DNA of 5,835 bases, from contig JAPLJW010000054.1 of assembly GCA_026388365.1 (NCBI GenBank), positions 1 through 5,835 on the forward strand, given 5' to 3'. Every line of letters begins with the position of its first letter. The stretch's first letter is position 1. Both the position numbers and the translations under genes were made by a program. Below are positions 1-5,835 of the stretch, in pieces. The notes under the pieces were generated by a model. That model searched no databases, was not told the DNA's origin, and saw nothing but the letters and a program-made list of their open reading frames with translations. This DNA comes from Deltaproteobacteria bacterium (GTDB lineage Bacteria > Desulfobacterota > Syntrophia > Syntrophales > UBA5619).

Positions 1-3000
1 GACCGGCGAGATCAGGCTGACCCCTGCCGGGACCCCGCGGAGGCGGAAAACCAGGCCGAAGACCTTCCGGCCCACCAGATGGCCGCCTACGCCCTGTTTG
101 GCACCCTGGCTGTAAGCGATGACCACGCGGCGGGCGCGGCGAATGGTCTCTTTGGTCACGCCGAACAAACCGGTCTTGAGTTCGGTGGAGATATAGGGCT
201 CATCGTCGGGCGCCACCACGGTGACAAACTGGACCAGCATCTCTTCGGGGTACTGTGCCAAAGTGGACAGCAGTTCGGCGCTGATGGATGGGTCCTTCAC
301 GTCCCGGCGCACCTGATCCCGCAAGGCCTTCAGGGGGATCAGCTTCCTCTCTTCCATAAACCGGCGCAGGGCATCTACCAAAGTATCCGACAGGTCCAGA
401 GGGTTCCACTTTTCATCGAGGAGGTAAAAGGTGGGATATCCCCCCTCGCCGGTATCCATCTGCGTCTCCAGCGTGCGCGTGGCCATGACGCGGGCCCGCC
501 AGGTCCCGGGGCCGATGGAGCCGATGGACATGCCGCCTCCCATCAGGGGCGATCGGAGCTTCAGTTCCGGGGCGAGCTGCAGGGCCGTCTCCACTTCATC
601 CAGCTTCCCCTCGGCGATAGAGTCAGGGTCCGCCTTGAAGAGCACCCGGATCGCGTCAAAACCGTCCCCCAGGTTTCCCCGCTCCTCCGCGCGCGCCAAC
701 AGCAGCGTCTGGGCGTCCCCGCCGGCCATGCGCCCCACGGCGGCAATCAGGGAGGCCGGCCAGACATAGTCGCGATTGAAGATGCCATAACAGGATTCCT
801 TGAGGTTCATGTCATAGAACCGGTGGGGCCGCTGCGTGGGCTGGATCAGGTTCTTCAACTCCCGGTACTTCCATCCACTGCCGCTTCCTTCCCTCCGTAT
901 TCGGGCCTGGTTGACTTTGGCGTTTCGCTCCACGCGCGACGCGTCCTTGAAGATGTCATGGACCCTCTCCTCCAGGTCGTCAAAGATGACCAGCCTGTTT
1001 TCCTCCCCCACCGTCTTCTTGATATCCTTGAAGCCGGAAGCGCCGAGCACCTCGATGATCTGGATGTTCCAGACCTGGATCAGGTTGGCGATCCGTTTGG
1101 CCAGGATCGACGGATCGTTGAAAATGGCCAGGGACTCCCCTTTCGAATATTTTTGCCGGGCCAGGGGGTCGACCGTCAGCAGCACCGGCCAGTCGATCTT
1201 GATCCCATTGGCCCCCCGTTGGACCGTTTTCTGGGCATCGGCGGCGGTGCGCATGCCGCCTGCGGCCAGGATGGAGAAGCGGTGCCGCATCTTCTGATCC
1301 ACCAGGAAATGATGCACCACCGGCACGGCATCCGTCGTGGGGTAGTAGCCCTTCTCCGGATCGTAGTCGGAGGTCAGGGCGATGATGTCCGCGGGAGAGG
1401 TGAACAGGGACTCCAGGGTCTTTTGCAAACCCGCGGTGAGGCGAAGGCCGGCATCGAGATGCCCCTGGTCGATTCGGATGACCGCGCAGAAGAGGGATTC
1501 CGGGAAGAGCGCCTGCCATTGAGCCGGGGACCCCGCGAAGGGGCCGTCCACTTCGATTTCCACCAGCCCCGGCAGAGGGTCGGACGACGCGCGGAGTTTT
1601 CTCGTCCCGTCCAAGAGCTCCCGCGCATCCCGGGCGGTGAGCCGCAGGATCAGGAGCTCTGAATGCCCTGCGAACATGGACGCATGCCTTTCATACTCCG
1701 AAAGCCGCAGGGTGAGACGGCTCCCCATCCGGCGGGCCACCTCCAGCATGGCGCCCAGAAGCGCCTCTCCTCCGTCCATGGGCATCACATCCATAAGGAT
1801 GGGGGTCTTCACCCGGATCAGGCGGGAAGGGGGGGTCGTGAGTTTCTCTCCCTCGAAGACGAGGTATTGGGGACGCCGGCCGAGTTGCACGCCGATGGCG
1901 TCGGCGGAGCTTTCGTACAGCAGGTTCTGCGCCGGACCAACGATATGGAAGTGGCCGAACCGGATGCCGTCATTCCCGGAGCCGCGGTGCGGGTCTCCCT
2001 GTCCGGTTCCGGAGACGGGAATCTTGCCGGTCGTTGCTTCCAGGTCGATGCGGGCAATCAGGTCCCGGGTCCAGTAGGGGTCATCCATGCCGAGGTAATC
2101 CGGGTGGAGTTCCACGGTCGTGGCCGCTTTTCCCAGGGCGACCTGGGGGCAGCGTTCCAGGCAGGCCCCGCAGCCGCGGCAGAGCGTTTCCTGATCGATG
2201 AGGACGCGGCGGGGGTCGGCCTCATCCCGCTTGCGGACGCTGTACATGCAGGCATCCACGCACGTCCCGCAATGCAGGCAGAGCTCCTCGTCGATCACCA
2301 CCCGGTGGCGGGGGAAGGTCTGGCGATTTTCCTCAATCTTCTGGTCGAAGCCCGTACGGATCACATCGAGGAATCGCTGAAACTCGGGGGCTTCTTCCAC
2401 CTCCTGGATGAACCGCATCACCTCCCGGAGGGGGAAATCGATCGCGGAGGAGAGATGTTTCTCCAGATCTTCGAAAAGCTGCCGGTGATTCAAATGAACC
2501 TGGCATTCTTCGTCGCAGCGGCCGCAACGCATGCAGAAGTAGAGGGGCAGAACCTTCGCCAGCGCCATCTTCTTCGTCTCCAGCGCTTTCTTCATGGTGA
2601 GCAGTTTGCCGCGGGCGGTGATCGTTTCGTCCCCCGTGGCCCGGTAGACCGGGCAGCGGTCCACGCAGCTGCCGCACTGGGCGCAGGAGAGGACCTCGTT
2701 GGCCATTTCCCCCAGCCCTTCGGCGGAAATGGGCACGCGGCGCATGAGCTTCGCCTCCGGCAGGAGGGAGAAGACCCTGAAGAGAAGCCATTGCATGGCT
2801 GCCAGCTCCAGGTTGAAGAGGCCCGGGCGGAAAAGGATCTTCTGCAGCGGGCCCAGCCTTCCCTTTGTGCCGAAGAACTTGCCGGCGTTGAGGATCCCCG
2901 CGGGGTCCACTTTTTTCTTGTAGCGGACCAGCTCCTTCCGCTCTTTCTCCGAGTACAGGTCGTTCAGGAAAGGCGTGTTCCAGACCCCCAGACCGTAGGG

Positions 3001-4242
3001 CTTGCCTTGAAAACCCTGGATCGCAAGCCTCACGAGCATGGGAACCAGCATGAGATCGACATAAAAGAGGGTCGTCCGGTAATCCGAGGCGATCAGGGGC
3101 AGGAAGAGGGCCTGCCCGTCGCGAATCACGTGGGAGGTGGCATAGAATTTCACCCCCAGCCGTTTCCCCCACTCCTCGATGGCAGCGTGGTACGCGGCCA
3201 CCTGGTCGAGAGGGAGGGTCACCTCCGCGGCCAGCAGGGAAGGACCGATGGATTTGATGGACATGGGCAGGAAGCGTTCATCCCAGAGGCCGCGCGCCGC
3301 TTCCTCATCCCCCTTCGGCAATCCCTGCTCCTGCAGATAGGCTTCGAACAGGCCGGCCTGCCCGGCGTCTTCGAAGACCGCCATGACGCAGTCGCCGTCG
3401 GGAAGGGGGATCTTGCCGTCTCCCTGGCTCTGGAGAACACGGAGGAGGGCTCCATGGTAGACGACGAGGTCGTCGGGATGGAGCGTGGGGTGACGGGAGA
3501 GGCGCTGAACGAATTTGTAAGCGGCCGCGGTGGCGGCGAAGGGGATCAGATAGGGATATTGGCGGGAGGGCTGCCGCCCGACCCTCAGCGTGGCCTCGAC
3601 GATGATGCCCATCTGCCCCTCGGTGGCGATAAACTTTCCGATCTCCGGATCCTCGGCCGTAAGGGTGAGAACCTTTCCCTCGGGCGTGATCGCCCGGAGG
3701 GAGATCAGCTGTTTGCGGACCGGGCCGTGGCGGAAGGTGCCTAAGCCCATTCCCCCCGTGGACAACCATCCGGCGAAGGTCCCGCCCTTGCCGGAAGGCA
3801 TGCTGAGGAGGGTCAATCCGGAGCGCTCCAGCTCCCGCCCGATGCTCAAAAACCGGGCGCCGGGTCCGAGGGTCACCTGGAGGGATTCGGGATGGACTGC
3901 GATTGCGTCCATCAATCCAAGGTCGATGAGGATTCCGCCGAACGCCGGAACGGCTCCGCCGTAGCCCCAGGTGCCGGCGCCCCGGACGGTTAATGGAATT
4001 TTGTGTTCCCGGGCGAACGCGAAGATCTCCAGGATGTGGGCCTCCGTGGCCGGCTGAAGGATGAGATCCGGCAAGCTCTTCAGCATGAGGTCCCTGATCA
4101 GCGGGGGGAGATCCGCGTTGAGGTCGCTGCGGTAATACGCCAGTTTCTCCGGATCTTCTACGCTTTTCAGGCCGGGATTCCGGCGTAAGAAATCGGAAAG
4201 AGATTCATGCCAGGCCGGCTGCCTTTTCCTGCTTGATGCCAT
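1..4242 (-). CDS. Giant FAD-oxidase / 4Fe-4S / tandem glutamate-synthase-like fusion oxidoreductase (3' end outside window)
   Basis: The frame is open for 1,414 codons, with no stop before the window edge. The ATG at 4242 is the only usual start, because an in-frame TGA lies at 4257-4255; a weak GAGAA ribosome site sits 9 nt upstream. Domains in order: a PCMH/VAO-type FAD-binding domain at about residues 55-220 (PLTVRGAGTWGYGGAVP, TEGQMGIIVEATL) with an FAD-oxidase C-terminal region ending near 455 (DPAGILNAGKFFG). A first ferredoxin dicluster has Cys 520/523/526/530 and 570/573/576/580, a second has Cys 655/658/661/665 and 688/691/694/698. A degenerate GltS-type FMN barrel spans about 735-1090 (AAGGMRTAADAQKTVQRGAN at 993-1012). 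A second barrel starts near 1200 (GGGMSIGSIG, DTGEGG, QGAKQGVGGHLVGRKV). No signal peptide, clear membrane helix or glutaminase domain is visible. The family link implies FAD-to-FMN electron transfer through Fe-S clusters in the cytoplasm; the substrate is unknown. The GHxGDGNxH motif of GlcD/D-lactate dehydrogenases is absent. Confidence 0.95.
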   Translation of the reverse strand, partial: MASSRKRQPAWHESLSDFLRRNPGLKSVEDPEKLAYYRSDLNADLPPLIRDLMLKSLPDLILQPATEAHILEIFAFAREHKIPLTVRGAGTWGYGGAVPAFGGILIDLGLMDAIAVHPESLQVTLGPGARFLSIGRELERSGLTLLSMPSGKGGTFAGWLSTGGMGLGTFRHGPVRKQLISLRAITPEGKVLTLTAEDPEIGKFIATEGQMGIIVEATLRVGRQPSRQYPYLIPFAATAAAYKFVQRLSRHPTLHPDDLVVYHGALLRVLQSQGDGKIPLPDGDCVMAVFEDAGQAGLFEAYLQEQGLPKGDEEAARGLWDERFLPMSIKSIGPSLLAAEVTLPLDQVAAYHAAIEEWGKRLGVKFYATSHVIRDGQALFLPLIASDYRTTLFYVDLMLVPMLVRLAIQGFQGKPYGLGVWNTPFLNDLYSEKERKELVRYKKKVDPAGILNAGKFFGTKGRLGPLQKILFRPGLFNLELAAMQWLLFRVFSLLPEAKLMRRVPISAEGLGEMANEVLSCAQCGSCVDRCPVYRATGDETITARGKLLTMKKALETKKMALAKVLPLYFCMRCGRCDEECQVHLNHRQLFEDLEKHLSSAIDFPLREVMRFIQEVEEAPEFQRFLDVIRTGFDQKIEENRQTFPRHRVVIDEELCLHCGTCVDACMYSVRKRDEADPRRVLIDQETLCRGCGACLERCPQVALGKAATTVELHPDYLGMDDPYWTRDLIARIDLEATTGKIPVSGTGQGDPHRGSGNDGIRFGHFHIVGPAQNLLYESSADAIGVQLGRRPQYLVFEGEKLTTPPSRLIRVKTPILMDVMPMDGGEALLGAMLEVARRMGSRLTLRLSEYERHASMFAGHSELLILRLTARDARELLDGTRKLRASSDPLPGLVEIEVDGPFAGSPAQWQALFPESLFCAVIRIDQGHLDAGLRLTAGLQKTLESLFTSPADIIALTSDYDPEKGYYPTTDAVPVVHHFLVDQKMRHRFSILAAGGMRTAADAQKTVQRGANGIKIDWPVLLTVDPLARQKYSKGESLAIFNDPSILAKRIANLIQVWNIQIIEVLGASGFKDIKKTVGEENRLVIFDDLEERVHDIFKDASRVERNAKVNQARIRREGSGSGWKYRELKNLIQPTQRPHRFYDMNLKESCYGIFNRDYVWPASLIAAVGRMAGGDAQTLLLARAEERGNLGDGFDAIRVLFKADPDSIAEGKLDEVETALQLAPELKLRSPLMGGGMSIGSIGPGTWRARVMATRTLETQMDTGEGGYPTFYLLDEKWNPLDLSDTLVDALRRFMEERKLIPLKALRDQVRRDVKDPSISAELLSTLAQYPEEMLVQFVTVVAPDDEPYISTELKTGLFGVTKETIRRARRVVIAYSQGAKQGVGGHLVGRKVFGLVFRLRGVPAGVSLISPV

Positions 4243-4329
4243 AATTGGATATTCTCACATTTCTCGCATCTTTCGTCGCGCGTAGGTTATGCTTTCCCGA
4301 AGTAGGGCATCCGGGTATTGATGCCATAA
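4233..4329 (-). repeat. 12-bp exact direct repeat TTATGGCATCAA at the -12 element and at the start codon
   Basis: TTATGGCATCAA occurs on the minus strand at 4329-4318, covering the -12 block of the promoter, and again at 4244-4233, covering the ATG and first codons of the fusion gene. The copies are 85 bp apart. Such an exact repeat is unlikely by chance in a gap this small. It may be a remnant of a local duplication or a shared binding site. Confidence 0.6.
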
Positions 4330-4347
4330 CTGTGCCATATTCGGGAA
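4294..4347. repeat. Inverted repeat TTCCCGAA / TTCGGGAA flanking the promoter
   Basis: On the plus strand TTCCCGAA (4294-4301) and its exact reverse complement TTCGGGAA (4340-4347) enclose the -24/-12 promoter and the predicted start site, with 38 bp between them. A smaller inverted pair, GGCATC (4306-4311) and GATGCC (4320-4325), lies inside and overlaps the -12 block. The outer arms could be a split operator. Since transcription should start near 4311, they cannot form a hairpin in the mRNA. Confidence 0.3.
4322..4337 (-). promoter_or_regulatory. Sigma-54 (-24/-12) promoter of the fusion oxidoreductase gene
   Basis: The minus strand reads TGGCACAGTTATGGCA. Against the sigma-54 consensus TGGCACR-N4-TTGCW it misses only one T of the TTGC block. 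The invariant GG (4336-4335) and GC (4324-4323) have exactly the required spacing. The predicted transcription start is near 4311, giving a leader of about 69 nt before the ATG at 4242. It lies between a sigma-54 activator gene and the fusion gene, in the same orientation, which strongly supports function. No transcript data are available here. Confidence 0.85.
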
Positions 4348-4348
4348 T

Positions 4349-4361
4349 TGACCGCGGGTCA
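4349..4361. promoter_or_regulatory. 13-bp palindrome TGACC-N3-GGTCA upstream of the -24 element
   Basis: The plus strand reads TGACCGCGGGTCA, a perfect 5-3-5 inverted repeat at about -38 to -50 from the predicted transcription start. This is close to the -24 element for an activator enhancer site, so it could be an operator for another regulator or a weak proximal site. A symmetric site of this length can also occur by chance in GC-rich DNA. Confidence 0.3.
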
Positions 4362-4400
4362 CAGCCTGGAATTCTTGCCGTGATTACCGAACAGGGCGCC

Positions 4401-4473
4401 ATTATGTATTGAAGACGGTCGGTTTATGGGGAGAAGGACGGCAAAGTCAGCGCTTTCGATACAATAATGTATT
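4401..4473 (-). promoter_or_regulatory. Candidate upstream activator sites: two AATACATWAT elements 63 bp apart
   Basis: On the minus strand AATACATTAT occupies 4473-4464 and AATACATAAT occupies 4410-4401, a 9 of 10 match in the same orientation. They lie 63 bp apart, close to six helical turns, so they face the same side of the DNA. The far copy is part of an inverted repeat, ATACA-N4-TGTAT, at 4459-4472. Relative to the predicted start near 4311 they fall at about -90 to -99 and -153 to -162, the usual range for enhancer sites of sigma-54 activators. The near copy lacks the second half-site. I did not find the classic NifA site TGT-N10-ACA. Binding by the adjacent regulator is inference. 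Confidence 0.45.
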
Positions 4474-4483
4474 CTTGCCTGAG

Positions 4484-4523
4484 AAAAGAACAAAAATGTC
4501 CCGACGGTCTCGTATCCCGGTCG
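4484..4523 (-). terminator. Possible Rho-independent terminator of the regulator gene
   Basis: Just after the regulator's stop codon the minus strand can form a short stem, CGACCGG (4523-4517) with CCGTCG (4507-4502): six pairs with one bulged base and a loop of nine. A T-rich run, TTTTTGTTCTTTT (4496-4484), follows about five bases later. The stem is weak, and the T tract is interrupted, so this is tentative. It would separate the regulator transcript from the sigma-54 promoter downstream. Confidence 0.35.
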
Positions 4524-4534
4524 ATCCAGGAACC

Positions 4535-5835
4535 TCAGCCTTCCTTCGCGCCGGGGCGCGGGCTGTTTTCCGTTTTCCGACGGAAAGGCCGGGGATCGAT
4601 CCCCATCTTCCGGATCCGGTATTGGATAATCCGTTTCGTGGTCCCCAAAAGTTTCGCCGCCCGGGTCTGGTTTCCCCGGGTTTCCCGGAGGGCATTGGTG
4701 ATCAGCTCCCGTTCCTGCGCCTCGACGACGGCGTTGAGCCTTCCCGGTTCCCTCTTCTCCGCGCCTTTCAAGCGGAGCTGCAGGGAGGGCGGCAGGTGCA
4801 CCGGCTCGATCGCGTCGCCGGGCGTGATCAGAATCGCCCGTTCGATGCAGTTCTCCAATTCCCGGACGTTTCCCGGCCAGTGGTAGGCCAGCAGGATGTC
4901 CGATACCGCGGGCGAGATTTTCTTCACCGGCTTTCCCATCTTCTTCGTATATTTCAGCACGAAATGGTCGGCCAGAAGAGTGATGTCGCTCCCCCGCTCG
5001 CGCAGCGGCGGCAGGAAGAGGGGAAATACATTCAGCCGGTAGAAGAGGTCGGCCCGGAACCGTCCCGAGGCGAGATCCTGTTCCAGGTTCCGGTTCGTCG
5101 CAGCGATGACCCGCACGTCGACGCGCACCACGCGGGAGGAGCCGAGGGGCTGGAACTGCTTCTCCTGGAGGACCCGGAGCAGCTTGGACTGCGCCGCGGC
5201 GGAGAGTTCCCCGACCTCGTCGAGGAAAACCGTTCCCCCATGGGCCTCTTCGAAACGGCCGCGCCGCTGGTGGGTGGCGCCGGTGAAGGCCCCCCGTTCA
5301 TGGCCGAAGAGCTCGCTTTCGAGCAGGGTGTCGGGAATGGCGGCGCAGTTGACTTGAACGAGCGGCCCCTTGAGGCGGGGGCTGTTTTTGTGTATCGCCC
5401 GGGCGACCAGCTCCTTGCCCGTCCCCGTCTCCCCGTGGATCAGGACCGTCGTGTTGGAATCGGCCACCTGGGCAACCATCCCGAAGAGATTCTGCATCAC
5501 CCCGGAATGGCCGATGATATCCGCCGACGGCGTCCGGGAGCGGCCGAGGAGATGGCGAAGGCGCCGGTTCTCCTCCTCGACGGCGCGGTTATGGACCGCC
5601 TTGGCGAGGAGTTCGGCGACCGAGGAGAGCATGGCGAGTTCCCGGTCCAGGTTTTCCACCTGCCGGGCGACCTTGTCCGCCGAGAGCACCCCGACGACGC
5701 GGGCGTCGTAGATGATCGGCACGCAGAGAAAGGCCAGTTCCGAACGGTTCAGAAACCGGCGGGCGCCGGTCCGGTCCAGGAAATGGACCTCCTTCCCGAG
5801 GTTCGCGAAGGCCATCGGCCGGCCTGTCTGCGCGA
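4535..5835 (-). CDS. NifA-type sigma-54-dependent transcriptional activator (GAF-AAA+-Fis HTH), N-terminus outside window
   Basis: The gene is open to the right edge. The six codons before the Met at 5815 (AQTGRP) continue a GAF domain, so that Met is probably internal and the true start lies outside. Numbering from it: the GAF end has [10 protein letters not shown] (25-34) and VVGVLSADK (40-48), as in NifA GAF domains. A charged helical linker covers 50-92. The AAA+ domain has Walker A GETGTGKE (128-135), the sigma-54-contacting GAFTGA loop (175-180), Walker B GGTVFLDE (193-200), [14 protein letters not shown] with R254 and R260 (253-266) and sensor [10 protein letters not shown] (313-320). 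The Fis-type helix-turn-helix is at 370-405 ([11 protein letters not shown], then [15 protein letters not shown]). All parts needed for ATP-driven opening of sigma-54 holoenzyme are intact. The linker before the HTH has no cysteine, unlike oxygen-sensitive rhizobial NifA. A good sigma-54 promoter follows directly downstream, so the next gene is the obvious target. The resemblance is at domain level; nothing here shows a nitrogen-fixation role. Confidence 0.95.
   Translation of the reverse strand, partial: AQTGRPMAFANLGKEVHFLDRTGARRFLNRSELAFLCVPIIYDARVVGVLSADKVARQVENLDRELAMLSSVAELLAKAVHNRAVEEENRRLRHLLGRSRTPSADIIGHSGVMQNLFGMVAQVADSNTTVLIHGETGTGKELVARAIHKNSPRLKGPLVQVNCAAIPDTLLESELFGHERGAFTGATHQRRGRFEEAHGGTVFLDEVGELSAAAQSKLLRVLQEKQFQPLGSSRVVRVDVRVIAATNRNLEQDLASGRFRADLFYRLNVFPLFLPPLRERGSDITLLADHFVLKYTKKMGKPVKKISPAVSDILLAYHWPGNVRELENCIERAILITPGDAIEPVHLPPSLQLRLKGAEKREPGRLNAVVEAQERELITNALRETRGNQTRAAKLLGTTKRIIQYRIRKMGIDPRPFRRKTENSPRPGAKEG

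Noticed and set aside
79..1662. 527-codon open frame on the plus strand
   Set aside because: It lies in exact antisense codon register to the fusion gene, and its product has no recognisable domain. It is open because the real gene hardly uses TTA, CTA and TCA codons.
2333..3172. 279-codon open frame on the minus strand
   Set aside because: It is out of frame with the fusion gene, rich in Pro/Gly/Arg and without domain signals, as expected for a shadow in GC-rich coding DNA.
1663..3744. 693-codon open frame on the plus strand
   Set aside because: Same antisense register as the previous frame. The minus strand over this stretch encodes clear FAD and ferredoxin motifs, including the CxxCxxCxxxC sets.
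4205..4402. 65-codon minus-strand frame across the leader, possible leader peptide
   Set aside because: Both Met codons near its start, and its internal MASIPG start at 4327, lie upstream of the predicted transcription start near 4311, so the sigma-54 transcript would not contain them. It also overlaps the fusion gene out of frame.
4385..4402. Second sigma-54-like sequence TGGCGCC...TCGG on the minus strand
   Set aside because: It has GG but lacks the GC of the -12 block at the right spacing, so it is far weaker than the site at 4322-4337.
4243..4534. Search for TGT-N10-ACA NifA enhancer sites in the gap
   Set aside because: No convincing match on either strand by eye, so I do not claim a nitrogen-fixation link for the regulator.
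4447..4695. 82-codon minus-strand frame over the end of the regulator
   Set aside because: It overlaps the HTH-coding region in another frame, has no convincing ribosome site and shows low-complexity basic composition.
1..5835. tRNA, rRNA, CRISPR arrays, transposases, attachment sites
   Set aside because: Nothing resembling these was seen; nearly all the window is accounted for by the two genes and the 292-bp gap.

Overview
This 5.8-kb window is GC-rich and holds two genes, both on the minus strand and both cut by a window edge. A 292-bp regulatory gap separates them. Stacked [4Fe-4S] motifs, a flavin/glutamate-synthase-type redox protein and a NifA-type sigma-54 activator suggest an anaerobic or facultative Gram-negative bacterium. 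Desulfobacterota (old Deltaproteobacteria) is my best guess, but this rests on architecture and not on any marker gene.

Layout, in transcription order (right to left). (1) 5835-4535: a sigma-54-dependent enhancer-binding protein of the NifA type, missing its N-terminus. It has the end of a GAF domain, a linker helix, a complete AAA+ domain and a Fis-type helix-turn-helix. (2) 4534-4243: a gap with a possible terminator for the regulator, a pair of AATACATWAT elements exactly 63 bp apart (one inside a palindrome), a 13-bp palindrome, a very good -24/-12 sigma-54 promoter at 4337-4322 and a leader of about 69 nt. (3) 4242-1: one uninterrupted frame of 1,414 codons with no stop before the window edge. 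I translated it codon by codon. It encodes a giant fusion: an FAD-linked oxidase, two [4Fe-4S] dicluster ferredoxin modules (16 cysteines in four motifs), a degenerate but apparently complete glutamate-synthase-type FMN barrel, and the first half of a second barrel that keeps the canonical motifs.

How they fit together (inference): the activator, sensing an unknown signal through its GAF domain, would bind the upstream elements and open the -24/-12 promoter of the next gene. The fusion protein would carry electrons between an FAD site and an FMN site through up to four Fe-S clusters in one chain. No glutaminase domain is visible, and the usual metal/His motif of D-2-hydroxyacid dehydrogenases is missing from the FAD module. 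The name 'glutamate synthase' therefore describes the fold only, and the substrate is unknown.

Long open frames on the plus strand at 79-1662 and 1663-3744 are codon-register shadows of the fusion gene. I saw no tRNA, rRNA, CRISPR array or mobile element.
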